DNA of 64,000 bases, taken from positions 18,797,501-18,861,500 of the forward strand of contig CM064427.1 in the NCBI GenBank assembly GCA_032690845.1, in the 5' to 3' direction. The DNA comes from Eleusine coracana subsp. coracana (lineage: Eukaryota; Streptophyta; Magnoliopsida; Poales; Poaceae). The translations under genes were made by a program, and so were the position numbers. Below the pieces are notes generated by a model. It worked only from the letters and a program-made list of their open reading frames with translations. It was not told the DNA's origin and made no database searches. Numbering within the stretch: the stretch's first letter is position 1; each line of letters starts with the position of its first letter. Below are positions 23,055-33,803 of this stretch, piece after piece.

Positions 23055-24378
23055 TTACGAAAATTGTGGAACGTGTGCGAGATCGTGGGTAGCGGGGAAC
23101 GTGGAGAGATTACCGGGATGGTGTGCCGAATGGGGGCGCCTTGCCTCCCTTTTATAGTGTGGGAAACTTCTAGGAGAAAGAACCGCCGTAAAATTTCAAA
23201 ATTTGAGAGCGCGCCGATCGGCACCGGTACCTACGCCGATCGGCACAATTCAAATTTTAAATGCTCTGACCACTCTAATGCGTGATTCCCATCCTTTATG
23301 TCGCTTCCTGGCACATCATGTTCGCTGGCAGGGGAACAGCACGGAATCCTGATGTCTTGTTGGCGGCGCCAATCGGCGCGGGCCTGCGCCGATCGGCGCG
23401 CCGTCTCTTTTTCAGCTTTCGATCAATTCCGTGTCTCCTCTGCACTACACACCTGCATAATAATCATACCTGTTCCTCAAAATCAATGCCTGCTGCCTTT
23501 GTCGCCCATTTGGCAACCACATGGGTACCTGCGCCGATTGGCGCAGTAGGGCGCCGAACGGCGCAAGTCCCTTGCACCTCGTCTTTAGGTCCGGCGCAGA
23601 TTCTGATGCCTCGTGTTCATCTCTTTCACCTAATTTCCACTTCTCCAATGTTCCTGTAGTATTGGCATACGTATCGGGGCTCATCCGGTGACCGCGCCGA
23701 TCGGCGCTGTCTCGCGCCGATCGGCACGTCGTTCGTTTTTGCTTCTGGCCCCTCGCTTCTTCGCTAGATGTTGTTCTTCATCCTTTCCTGCATTATTCAG
23801 CAACCACTTGCACACAAAAAATAAATTCAAAAAGATTTTTGATTACCTTAAAAATAGCTCCGTCTCTGAAAATTTCTGTGCTGGTTGATTTTTAGCACTC
23901 CTTCAATTCTGGGCATCGTCGACCTTCTGCCCTGACTTGGGCAATACCGTGCCGATCAGTGCAGAAGTGCGCCGATTGGCGCAAGTTCTGTTTCTTCCTG
24001 TTTTTGGTCTTTTTTTCATATTCCTGCATTGTTAGTCTACAATATCTATATACACAGTTTTGCACGAATAAACAGACAACGCAAGAGCACACAAGAATTA
24101 AGCACACACTTTTCTATTTTTTTTATTCGGGAGATTGTTTTTATCACAAGCAAGCAAATATAAAAAGCACCGGGTTGCCCTCCCGGCCAGCACTAATTAA
24201 CTAAATGAAATGGGTTGCCCTCCTATAAGCACTAAATAACTTCTAAATCCCCCGATCATTGGGTTGCCTCCCACGAGCGCTCTAGTTATTTAGAGGTCAA
24301 AGACCTTGACCTCCCCGCAAACAATCAATCCTTAGTGTCGCGGTGCAGGATGTGAGGTCGTGACACTACAAGGTTCTC
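23055..24378. other. Non-coding spacer with dense palindrome pairs
   Basis: Between the accessory ORF and the protease end. It holds five GCCGATCGGC-type pairs centred near 23217/23239, 23372/23392, 23537/23557, 23700/23720 and 23955/23975. No supported ORF: the apparent ones are driven by the palindromes, which translate as repeated PIGA or RRSA-like peptides. Confidence 0.7.
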
Positions 24379-25064
24379 TTATCTCCATGGTTCATATAGC
24401 TTGGAGGACCTATCCATACATCCTCTCCAATTACTTTTGATGCCACGATGCCACAGTGTCTTGTATCTCTTCACTTCATCAATAGCACGGCACTCTTCTC
24501 CCTTTGGGCGAAACTTGAAAGAGTAGGGAGTCCGACTTATATCGAAGCTTATCTCACCACTCCTAACATCAATACTTGCCTTGGCTGTCCTCAAGAAGGG
24601 TCTGCCAAGAACAACGGGGTCCTCGTCCTCTTATCCATATCAAGCATAATAAAATCAAGAGGGACGATATGATCTCCAATTTGAACAGGCACATCCTCAG
24701 CAATTCCATCAGGGAAGCGTATCGATTGATCGGCTAACTCCAAACACATACCCGTAGGCTCTAATTCAGGCAAATTGAGATTTGTGAATATATGACGGGG
24801 CATAACACTTACGCTTGCTCCAAGGTCGCACAAGAACCTATCAAATATCCTTGTTCCAATCATGCATTTGATGCTTGGTGATCCAGGGTCGGGTTTCTTC
24901 TCCAGTGCAACATCATTGATTGCCGCCGTTAGTTCCTTAGTGACCTTCATAACCTCCTCAGAAACTAGAGACTTCTTGTTTTGCATCATGTCCTTAATGT
25001 ACTTGGCATAGGTGGGAACTTGGATAGCATCAACAAAAGGGACATTGATGTAAAGCTTCTTCAT
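24379..25064 (-). pseudogene. Athila-like aspartic protease region
   Basis: Two overlapping frames (24591-25064 and 24379-24594) together carry the protease that follows gag in Athila elements. Recognisable parts are KKLYINVPFVDAIQVPTYAKY, the active-site-like CDLGASVSVMP (D-L-G in place of the common D-S-G or D-T-G), the flap-like LADQSIRFPDGIAEDV, and a terminal TPLFLADPS. A frame shift near 24591 separates the C-terminal part. It would process Gag in a functional relative. Confidence 0.8.
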
Positions 25065-25303
25065 AATATCGACGAACCTTGCAAATTGCTCGTCGTGTTG
25101 CCGCGCTCTTTCTATCTTTGTCAGTAGTTGAGTGTCAGAAACATGGCAGAGAGGTCATCATCTTCCTTGCGTCGATCGGCGCTTTCAGGGAGCCGATCGG
25201 CGCCGACAGGGTCGTCACGCCGATCGGCGCCGGGTGTGTGCCGATCGGCGCGGGGCTTCTTTGCTCCCGCAGAGTGCTCTGGATCTTCTGTTTGTTTTCC
25301 TGA
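25065..25303 (-). other. Gag-protease linker carrying four palindromes
   Basis: Between the last gag block and the protease start. It contains four GCCGATCGGC-type palindromes centred near 25175, 25196, 25223 and 25244. The linker continues gag-like Athila spacing but is interrupted by stops. The motif block translates as Arg/Asp/Ala/Pro-rich sequence (for example GADRR), so it once was, or still mimics, coding sequence. Confidence 0.6.
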
Positions 25304-26713
25304 TCATGTAGCTATTGCCTTCAACTGTTCTGCAGACATCGTATTGCCAGGAATAGCCCCCTTGTTGCCTTGAATGGCTTGCGATAGTTGTCCTATCTGT
25401 TGCTCCATAATCTTGGTATGCTTCAAAATCTGCTCGTTGGAGCTCCCAATTTCTATCACCTTGTCATTAATTCTCTCAAGGACATGATCAATCTCCTTGA
25501 ATTTAGCTTGATTGTCCTTGTTGATCTTCTCTTGAGCTTGGAAGAACTTGTGACATTGGAGACGAAGTGGGATAGAATTTTGCATGGATAAACTAGGAGA
25601 GAAAGAACTCCTTTGTTGCTGATATTGGGGCTTCCATCCACTATTCTTCATATATTCTAGCATCTTCATCTCTTCAGGGCAATCTTTTTGCACATGACCA
25701 AATTCTCCACACTCACTACATGTTGAGCGTGATTCCACCAGCTTGAGTGTCTCTTCCTTAGGGATATGAAGATTATTGTCCAACCTTCTTTGAATAGCAT
25801 CGAGGCGATCTATAATCAAGTCTTGGTGAGTCTTCTCAATCACACTCTTCGCTACTCCTTTTGAAGGTTGCACATTCCTTGAGCTTCTCTCACCATCCCA
25901 TGATTGATTTTCAACTAGCAACTATATCAAATTCTTAGCTTTGGTGGGGGTTTTTGACATGAATGATCCTGCAGCTGAGGCGTCCAAATGTTGACATGAT
26001 AAAAGATTCAATCCTGTGTAGAACTTCTCAACAACTTCTCCAACCGTCAGACCATGATGAGGACATGCATCCATATATTCATTGTATCTTTCCCATGCTT
26101 CTCCAATGCTCTCATCAATATTCTGTGTAAATCCAAGAATCTTATTTTTCAGAGCTTGAGTCTTACCAGGAGGGAAGTATTTGGCCAAGAATTCAGCTGC
26201 TAATGTGTTCCATACCATTTTTACTGTGTTTGCCAATCCATTTTACCATTATTTAGGGCGTCCAACTAGAGAGAAGAGGAACAGCCGCACATATGCTTGA
26301 TCTCCTATCAATCCCGCTATCTTGAATGTACTGCAAACCTCAAGGAAGTGTTGCAAGTGATGATTGGGATCCTCTGAACCTGTGAACGGTTGTTGCGCCA
26401 CTATTCCAGCATATCTCTCCAATTGATACAGAAGTTGATCTTGAGCTTCTTGGAAATCTGTCTTGACAATACTAGTCAATTGTGGCTTGAGACGATTAAC
26501 CATAGGTACCTCTGCCATCTCCTCTTCTTCTTGCTCTTGAACTGAGTCTTCTACTGTGAATAATACTCGAGGTGTTGCACGGACTGCTTCTAAATCTCCA
26601 AGTGACTTGCTTCTCTTCTCCGCTGTTCTCTTCTTGTGAAAGAGTCTTTCTGGATCATCGACGTAATTAGAGGGTTTGTTTGACTTAGGACCATCCATAC
26701 ATGTTAGTTTCAC
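25304..26713 (-). pseudogene. Athila-like Gag
   Basis: A single frame from ATG at 26713 to 25304, interrupted by stops near 26246 and 25922. It encodes the plant retrotransposon Gag: an N-terminal leader, PQLTSIVKTDFQEAQDQ, HHLQHFLEVCSTFK, the capsid-type block LAAEFLAKYFPPGKT, and ESIGEAWERYNEYMDACPHHGL, a hallmark of Athila Gag. A CCHC knuckle CSECGEFGHVQKDC lies near 25705, followed by a helical, coiled-coil-like tail. Gag would form the virus-like particle. Only two stops break it. Confidence 0.85.
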
Positions 26714-26800
26714 TTAACAGAATATATGTACTAGAGCGACAAGTAAAGCACAATGACTAAACACTAATACATCAAACAATGTTTAAAAACCTGCTATGGT

Positions 26801-26817
26801 CCCCGGCAATGGCGCCA
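26801..26817 (-). promoter_or_regulatory. Primer binding site, tRNA-Asp type
   Basis: On the minus strand TGGCGCCATTGCCGGGG, one mismatch from the complement of the plant tRNA-Asp 3' end, the primer used by Athila elements. It lies 13 nt inside the 5' LTR. Confidence 0.8.
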
Positions 26818-26830
26818 GAAAAAGGAAGCT

Positions 26831-28424
26831 TGTTGGTCGTATCTACGCACCCACTTATATACTGCAAGAGGACGGTGTACGATTGTAGCACTTTTTCCGA
26901 TGAATTGAGTATTCCAAGGTTTATTGAATCCACTGAGACCTTAGGGATTTATTAAACAAAGTTAACAGTAAAAGATCTAGTCAAGGCTACTGTCAAAGTC
27001 AGGTTGCATGAGGGGGAGACTGGCCAGCGCAAAGGTGCGCCAGACAGTAAATCTGTCATTGCGCTGATCGGCGCAGGAGTCGAGCCGATCGGCACACTGG
27101 TGAAACTAAGTCAAAGTGCGCAAAATCTAGTAAATCTATGGTGGCGCCGATCAGTGCATGAATTGAGCCGATCGGCACACTAGTGAATCTAAGCCAAAAT
27201 TGTTGCGCCGATCGGCGCAGGAGGTGAGCCGATCGGCACACGAGTGAATCTAGGCCAAAGCGTGCCAGATCTTGTAAACCTATGCTGTTAAGTGAGCAGC
27301 CAGATATCTACTAGTGAGATTGTTACCAGAAAGTCTAATTGAATAGCATCATAATGGGTAATTACATAGATCAATGAAAACCTATAATGAGTAAGACCAC
27401 CCTGCTTTCCGAGCAGCTCCCGATTTATCGCTGCCGAGAGGAGACCCTTAATCGCCCGAGTATCTTACCCTACTCAACTATCCAATAGTGCTGCGCAGGC
27501 TTAGTGCTGTCACCGCTAAACCACACTACTAGCATCATTAAGCAACCATAATCAATACAATGTCTGAGTACTATCCAAATCATCACGATTAAGATAATAT
27601 CTACTTACTTAGCCTAGAACTAAGCAATTGGAATAAGCACATGCATGATTATAGAATCAAGATAAACAAATCACCAAAACCATCATCAACATATTCAATT
27701 ATCCTTGAGATACATAGAGTAAGATTCATCCCCATCGAGATGGCCTACCTTGACAGATCAACTCTTAACTCCAATGGTTCTTGAAACTCAACTAGAGATC
27801 TATTCTAACAGGGCAAGCCCCGGTGGCTCTAACTCATGGATCTGGTGTTCCTCTGTCACCTCCTCCCTCTGCGGCGAGGGTTTACAAGTATTTATAGGGG
27901 TTCTACTCGTAAAGGACTCGGTTTCTAGCAAATAAGGCGGTTGCACCGATCGGCGCAAGCCGTGTCTTCTCTGATTTCTTCCCCGAGTCGGTTCCTCTGT
28001 CTTCCACAGCTGCCATGTGGGCCTTTTCCTTCAAGATAAAGTCTTGTACTGCATGTTGAGATCTTGAAGTTCCATAAATCTTCTAAACAAATATCGTCAA
28101 GTGTCTTGTGCAGATAAACTTCCATAAACATGTGGAATGGGCCTCGGTCACTTCTGTGGGCCAAAACACCCTTGCGCCGATTGACTTATGGACTACGCCG
28201 ATCGGTGCACTGGGCTTCTTCAGTGCTTTTCGACGGTTCTAGACTCCTATCCTCTCTATCATTGCATTAATCACCAATTTTACCTGTTCCTGTAATAAAG
28301 CTCCAAAACAACGCATATACAAATATATAGACAATATCACAGGTAAATGGCCTAAATTAGTATCAATTATGCTCTAATTGGGGTAATATTCACATATAAA
28401 AGGGGCACTTGGGAAGTGCCAACA
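26831..28424 (-). repeat. Athila-like 5' LTR, complete
   Basis: 1,594 bp from TGTTGGTCG to GTGCCAACA. It contains four palindrome pairs: three in a 165-bp cluster (27061-27240) at the promoter-distal end in plus-strand order, and one near 28180/28201. A single copy lies at 27949. A TATA-like TATTTATA is at 27889. Confidence 0.9.
27061..27240. promoter_or_regulatory. Cluster of three palindrome pairs at 21-bp spacing
   Basis: Centres of the GCCGATCGGC-type palindromes are at 27067.5/27088.5, 27150.5/27171.5 and 27211.5/27232.5. In each pair the left copy is flanked GCGC...GCGC and the right copy reads GAGCCGATCGGCAC. Each pair is followed by related text (AGTGAATCTAGGCCAAA), so the array is a tandem repeat of about 60-83 bp. 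Confidence 0.9.
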
Positions 28425-29364
28425 GTAACAAGGAGTGATCTTGCACATCTAAGGTTAGGTGTTCTTGAGGGTGTGATCTAGGTTGTTACTCTTGGTCTAT
28501 GGTGACACCTAGACCGGTTAGGTGTCGGTGATCGAGCCTATCGTGAACAGTTGTGAAGGCCGTCACATGTTTGTACACGGTTTGAGCCATCGGTGAAAGG
28601 GGCATCGCTAGTGAGCGCCCGTGTCAGCTCGGGGAGTCCGGCAAGTTCTCGAGGGAGGTGAGCTTGTCCTTGGTGGCAGCGGTGACGCATAGCATGTCTT
28701 CACTCCGGGAGTGATTGCGAGCTCATGGGTGAGAACTCCACATTGGTGGCGGGAGGGACCGGGACTCCGGCGGGAGTGGTCCAACGAAGAGTAGGGGAAG
28801 GCGCCATCCTTCCGAGACCTCAGGAAAAAATTATGAGCCATCTCTTATTCTACTCTGTACTATGATGCATTACTTTCTCCATTTACATACCATGCTATTC
28901 ATGTTTGTATGCTTACCACGCCCTAGTTGATTACTTGTAGACTTGCATGAATAGGCTTCTCTACTTGCTAGTTGTACTTAACTTTCACTTGATCACTAGC
29001 ATGTATAGGAGTTGCTTTGTCTTGACTGATCACCCTAGTATGTATAGTGCTACTCATGCTTGTGTGCTTATCTTGTTCTTGATGATCTAGTAGCTTTGCA
29101 TGATTAGGCTCCTTTGCTAGCTTGTTGTTTGCTTTCGCGTGTCTTTATCACTAGCATGCATAGGAGTTGTATTGCCTTGTGTGATCCACTAGTATGCTTA
29201 GGTTGTTGTTCCTTTCATAGGTTCATTATCTTGCTAGTGTGATCACCACTAGAATTATGTAGGAGTTGTCTTGAGTGGTCGGTTTTAGGAATTGGTAAAT
29301 TTGGTACATACTGCGAGTTCCCGATTCCCCCCCCCCCCCCCGTCTCGGTCACTTGGTCCTTTCA
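28425..29364 (+). repeat. Sirevirus A 5' LTR, right part
   Basis: 940 bp, the same length as the matching part of the 3' LTR (35736-36675) and nearly identical to it. It ends with a 15-base C-run (29327-29341), CTCGGTCAC and TTTCA. Confidence 0.9.
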
Positions 29365-29366
29365 AG

Positions 29367-29380
29367 TGATATCAGAGCCA
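29367..29380 (+). promoter_or_regulatory. Primer binding site, initiator tRNA-Met type
   Basis: TGATATCAGAGCC, one mismatch from the standard TGGTATCAGAGCC, lies two bases after the 5' LTR. This is the usual Copia primer site. Confidence 0.85.
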
Positions 29381-29508
29381 AGTGCTCATCATAGGGCTTA
29401 ACCGCCTTGAGTAGTGACCGTATTGAGTTGGGATGTCATCCCATTCGGGGCGGGATCATGGCTCATGGAAGGATCGCTTCAAAAGCTACCTAAATGCCAT
29501 GATTCCGG

Positions 29509-30258
29509 ATGAGTTTGATGGACACACTTGTGGACTTTTCCAATACCTTTACCGATGATCATGTATATGATGATTATGATTGTGTGGACGTGCCTAGTTC
29601 TAGTGAGTGCATAGATTCTACTAGTGATGATTTGATAGGTTGCTCTACTTGTGTGCCTAATGTGATGATTGATGATGTTGGCTCTCTTGATCTTGCTTGC
29701 TCTTCTAGTATGACTAGTGCTGATGATGCTTGTGAGTCTTTTATTGGTCATGTTAGTGATACACTTGTCGAGGAGTTCTTTGCTTTTTGTGCTAATGAGA
29801 ATGAGGATTTACTTGATTCTCTTATTCACTTGCTAGGTATTGTGGATAAGATTGGAGCGACTACTTTTGAGCTTCCCAAGATTGTGATAGCCGAGGAGAT
29901 CCTCAGCTTGCTCCCTAGAAGCAAGCTCCTCTACATCACCCTTTATCTCATCATGAAGAAGGGTCTCTCCGTCGAGGATGTGATTGGGTTGCTCTTTGAG
30001 GATGAGAAGATCACCGCAAGCTGGAATGGACAGAAGACTTCCAAGGTGAATAATGGAGCATCCTCAAGAAAAGGGAAAGAAGTAGCTTCGAGCTCAAACT
30101 TCTTTGATCCCTCCACAAGATTGCCTTGCAGCAGCTTCTACAACCCTTCGAATCAAGACCTACACCAAGCTCTTCATCAGGTGCTTCATCAAGCTCTACC
30201 CCAAGTGTCATTCCAAGTTCTACTCCAAGCACTTTGGGTGGACCATGCATTGGTGTAG
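29509..30258 (+). CDS. Unrecognised ORF in the gag position of Sirevirus A
   Basis: A 249-codon ORF, open from ATG. The first 100 residues are rich in Asp, Ser, Thr and Cys (for example DDHVYDDYDCVDVPSS). The middle has a hydrophobic, helix-like segment (ILSLLPRSKLLYITLYLIM). The tail is Ser-rich and ends in repeats of Gln-Ala-Leu-His. No zinc knuckle or Gag core is visible. It lies 130 bp after the primer site where Gag would start. It may be a diverged Gag N-terminus or captured sequence. Confidence 0.45.
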   Translation: MSLMDTLVDFSNTFTDDHVYDDYDCVDVPSSSECIDSTSDDLIGCSTCVPNVMIDDVGSLDLACSSSMTSADDACESFIGHVSDTLVEEFFAFCANENEDLLDSLIHLLGIVDKIGATTFELPKIVIAEEILSLLPRSKLLYITLYLIMKKGLSVEDVIGLLFEDEKITASWNGQKTSKVNNGASSRKGKEVASSSNFFDPSTRLPCSSFYNPSNQDLHQALHQVLHQALPQVSFQVLLQALWVDHALV

Positions 30259-30962
30259 GGGGAGCGCCAACAACAATGCTCACACGATCATTAGAGATGA
30301 TCAATCACACCACTACGGCTCCGGCGCCTCCACCTCCTCCGCCACAAGATCGACTTTGGCATCTTCATCGAGCTCACCAACAGAATGTCATCTTTCAACT
30401 TGGTGAATTTATGAGAAATCCGAATGATGACCAATGTGATACTGTCTTGAGCATTTATGATCTTGTGTGTAGGATAAACTCATTCAGAGGTCCTCAGAGG
30501 ATCCCATCATATGAAGTAATTGATAGACTCCTCTTGTAAATCACAACTCCTAAGAGGGGTTTCTTACTTGAGGAGGTAGTCAACAGAAGGCATGAGCTCT
30601 CAGTTGAAATGGCAATGGAGATAATACTTGTGCTCCACTCACAAGTGGGACATGTGCTTGAGCACATCACTGGTCTCTATGATCCTCCCTATTACTACAT
30701 TGACCTCGACAATGTACACATGGGGGATGGTCATGGACATTGGAGGTATCGTGCTCCTCACTATCCCATCAGGAGGAGACTTCAGGAAGGGATTGCAAGG
30801 ATCCCTATCTATGAGGATGGACTTATCGCTCGACGTGATGAGGTTAGTGCAAGTCAATCAAGTAATGTTTTAGATACTAACCCTTCTTCCTCTAGTGCTT
30901 GTCTTATGGCTATCACCAGGGTCAACTACAAGAGTCAAGGTACAAGGGTCAACTACATATGA
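30126..30962 (+). pseudogene. Second unrecognised reading-frame block in Sirevirus A
   Basis: Overlapping the end of the previous ORF, this frame encodes Ser/Pro-rich sequence with a run of Pro (APAPPPPPPQ), then HQQNVIFQLGEFMRNPND. After a stop at 30537-30539 it continues in the same frame (30609-30962) with ITGLYDPPYYYIDLDNVHMGD. I do not recognise a family. It directly precedes the surviving Sirevirus protease-integrase segment. Confidence 0.4.
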
Positions 30963-32446
30963 CCGAGAAGCCAACCATGTTCACAAGCATTGATGAAGAC
31001 GAAGACAGTGAAAAGGTGACCTTTGGGAATAACTCAAAAGGAAGAGTCAGAGGATCAGGCAAGGTGGCCATTACTGAGGACCTCTATCTCTCCAAGGTCT
31101 TTCTTGTGGAAGCCCTCAACTTCAACCTTCTGTCTGTTGGTCAACTTTGTGACATGGGTTTCAAGTGCACATTTGATGAGGATCGTGCAATGATTGAAAA
31201 TGCAAAGAAGGGGCTAGTATTTCATGGAGTGAGGCATGGTAACTTATATGTCATAGATTTCAAGTCAAGCAAGATGCCACCAAGTACTTGCCTATTCACC
31301 AAGGCAACTAGGGGATGGTTGTGGCATAGAAGACTGGCACATGTTGGAATGAATCAACTCAGAAAAGTGGTCAAGAGAAATCTAATTGAAGGAATCAAGG
31401 ATGTGGCCTTTGAGAAGGACAAACTGTGCAGTGCTTGTCAGGCTGGAAAGCAAGTTGCATCTTCACATCCCACCAAGTCCTTCATGTCTACATCTTGTCC
31501 TCTGGAGCTCTTGCACATGGACTTGATTGGGCCAACACATTACAAGAGTCTAGGAGGGAATTTATATTGCTTGGTGATTGTGGATGACTTCACAAGATAC
31601 ACTTGGACCTTCTTTCTTGTGGACAAGTCTCAAGCAAGTGACATCTTTAGGAAGTTTGCAAGGAGAGCAAAGAATGAATTCAAGGCTAGCATTGTGAAGA
31701 TAAGAAGTGACAATGGGACTGAGTTCAAGAACACAATAGTGGAGGAATACTGTGACAAGAAAGGGATCAAGCATGAATTCTCTGCTACATATACTCCCGA
31801 GCAGAATGGAGTAGTGGAGACGAAGAACATGACACTCATCACTCTTGATCGTGCCATGTTGGATGAGTGTGGAACTCATGAGAGGTCTTGGGTTGAAGCA
31901 ATCAACACAGCTTGCTACACTTCAAACCATGTCTATCTCCGCCGACTATTGAAGAAGACACCCTATGAGCTATTGATTGGACGGAAACTAAATGTTTCCT
32001 ATTTTTGGGTCTTTGGTTGCACTTGCTACATTCTCAAGAAGAGGAGGAAGCCCGGGAAGTTTGAGAGCAGAACTGATGAAGGCATTCTTGTTGGGTATTT
32101 AGGGACTTCCAAAGCACATCGGGTCTACAACTCAGCCATAGGATGTGTGGAAGAATCTTATGATGTGCAATTTGATGAGTCAAATGGTTCTCAAAAAGGA
32201 GATGAGTTTCATGAAGTGAACATTGGAGATGAGCCTATGAGGGAAGCTTTTAGGAACATGCTCGTGGGCGAGGTTTTACCCCACGAGGCCAATGATAATG
32301 ATATTGGTGAATCCTCTACTACACCACCTCAACCGACCTCCTCCTCTAAAGTGCAAGAACCAATTCAAGATGCCATTAACACACCCACTAGCTCCTCCCA
32401 ACATTCATTGAGAGTGCTCCACCTATCAAAGAGGAAACACAAGTAA
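30899..32446 (+). pseudogene. Sirevirus A protease end, GAG-preIN and integrase
   Basis: A 515-codon open stretch. Residues ~20-90 match the C-terminal side of Copia protease (MFTSIDED, VTFGNNSKG, LNFNLLSVGQLCDMGF); the N-terminal DTG active site is missing. GAG-preIN follows (WLWHRRLAHVGMNQLRK, CSACQAGKQ) with its H-H-C-C pattern. The integrase core has HMDLIGP, VDDFTRYTWTF, IRSDNGTEF and NGVVETKN, so D, D and E positions are present although ERKN has become ETKN. A frameshift ends the frame near 32446. It cannot make a full polyprotein. Confidence 0.88.
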
Positions 32447-32556
32447 GAAGTAAGCGACAAGCCTCCCCACATACCTCACTTCAAGCCACTTCTCCAAGCT
32501 CCTCACATGACACCCCCTCTTCCACTCCAAGCTCTAGTTCCAAAAGGAGAAAGCAT

Positions 32557-33054
32557 ATGAGTGATTCCCCCACCACACTAAGAATCCAAGACACTCATAT
32601 CTCAAGAGAGCAACCAATCCATGATGCACAAGATACTTCACCTAGAGCTTCTCCCACTCAAGAAGAACACCATCCTAGACCCAAGGCCATCAACAAGGAT
32701 CACTCACGTGACTTGATCATTGGGAGTCCATCTCAAGGAGTAAGGACAAGCAGAAATAAATACAAGCCCAACTACATGAGTGAAGAAAATGATGATGAGG
32801 CAAATGTTGCAATTGAGAATTTCTCCTTCGTCTCTATGATTGAGCCCACTACCATTGATGAAGCTATGGATGATCACAAATGGGTAATAGCTATGCAAGA
32901 AGAGTTGAACAACTTCAAGAGGTGCAAAGTATGGAAATTGGTTGAGAGGCCCAAGAATCATAATGTGGTTGGCACCAAGTGGGTCTTCAAGAACAAGCAA
33001 GATGAGAAAGGTGCAATTGTCAAGACCAAGGCTCGCCTAGTGGGTATTCAGACT
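32557..33054 (+). pseudogene. Sirevirus A linker and N-terminal RT fragment
   Basis: After a frame change the Pol linker continues (GVRTSRNKYKPNYMSEE) into the start of Copia RT: EAMDDHKWVIAMQEELNNF, VWKLVERP, VGTKWVFKNK and KTKARLV. At about 33040-33046 the RT stops and the sequence jumps into RNase H (YSDSDF...CKVNRKS type, in another frame). The catalytic RT core, including YVDD, is deleted. Confidence 0.85.
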
Positions 33055-33512
33055 CAGACTTCACGGGATGCAAAGTGAATAGGAAGAGTACATCGGGAGG
33101 TTGCCAATTTCTTGGAAGATCTCTAGTATCTTGGAGCTCAAAGAAGTAAAACTCAGTGGCTCTACCTATAGCTGAAGTGGAGTATATGGCAGCGGGAGCT
33201 TGTTATGCGCAACTTCTCTACATGAGGCAAACTCTCTCGGACTATGGTCTCAACTTCACTCAAATGCCATTATATTGTGACAGTGAGGCAGCAATCAAAA
33301 TGGCTCTCAAAACTAGAGATCATGGTCATGCAAAGCATATTCAAGTCAAACATGAGTTCATAAGAGACCATGTTGAGAAGAAGGATATTGAGTTGGTGAG
33401 TGTGCGGACTCATGAACAATTGGCAGATATCTTCACCAAGCCACTCGATGGAAAGACCTTCAACAAGCAAAGGGGAGAACTCAATGTTCTCGACCTTTCA
33501 AACTTCACATGA
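33046..33512 (+). pseudogene. Sirevirus A RNase H
   Basis: The segment reads through CQFLGRSLVSWSSKK, a stop at about 33148, then 33156-33512. There VEYMAAGACYAQLLYMRQ, the Asp-bearing LYCDSEAAIKMA, KHIQVKHEFIRDHV and LADIFTKPLDGKTF give the Copia RNase H C-terminal signature. Only the first part of the domain is affected by the deletion and the stop. Confidence 0.85.
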
Positions 33513-33754
33513 GTAACCCTAAAGCTTGTCTCTTATAAATATGTATAGCCTTGTTTGTTTTGTTTGTTGCTTGTGTCTTTGTTTTGTGTTTGTTTCTCTT
33601 TGCTTGTAGGTCAACTTTAGACCTCCTTGAGATAGCAATGGACATGGGTTAAGCTTGGGAAGGTGGTTCATGGTGTGACCAAGGCTTTGATGAATGGTCC
33701 ATTGTGAGTAAGCTCGAGAAGGGAACAACTCGTCGTTGGCACATTGGTTTGTAG

Positions 33755-33803
<49 letters not shown>

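Larger units (their letters stand above)
18956..28424 (-). mobile_element. Athila-like Gypsy element without pol (non-autonomous), minus strand
   Basis: The right (5') LTR is complete at 26831-28424. The left (3') LTR at 18956-19958 lacks its first ~607 bp. A primer site matching tRNA-Asp lies at 26801-26817. On the minus strand the order is gag and protease (26713-24379), then an accessory ORF (23054-21843), then non-coding DNA, then a polypurine tract at 19959-19974. I find no RT, RNase H or integrase, so mobility would depend on a relative. The insertion target in the Sirevirus A LTR was GTAAC (28425-28429, matching 35736-35740). The left copy of the target is lost in a deletion. Confidence 0.85.

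Noticed and set aside
22632..23285. 217-codon plus-strand ORF
   Set aside because: It is the antisense shadow of the accessory ORF frame on the minus strand, which has recognisable family features.
23282..23659. ORF of 125 codons and similar ones in the palindrome-rich spacer
   Set aside because: Open frames are produced by GC-rich palindromes (repeated PIGA, RRSA peptides) and have no domain; they overlap on both strands.
27061..27240. CRISPR-like spaced repeats
   Set aside because: Short palindromes in pairs within a plant LTR; no direct repeat with uniform unique spacers and no cas genes.
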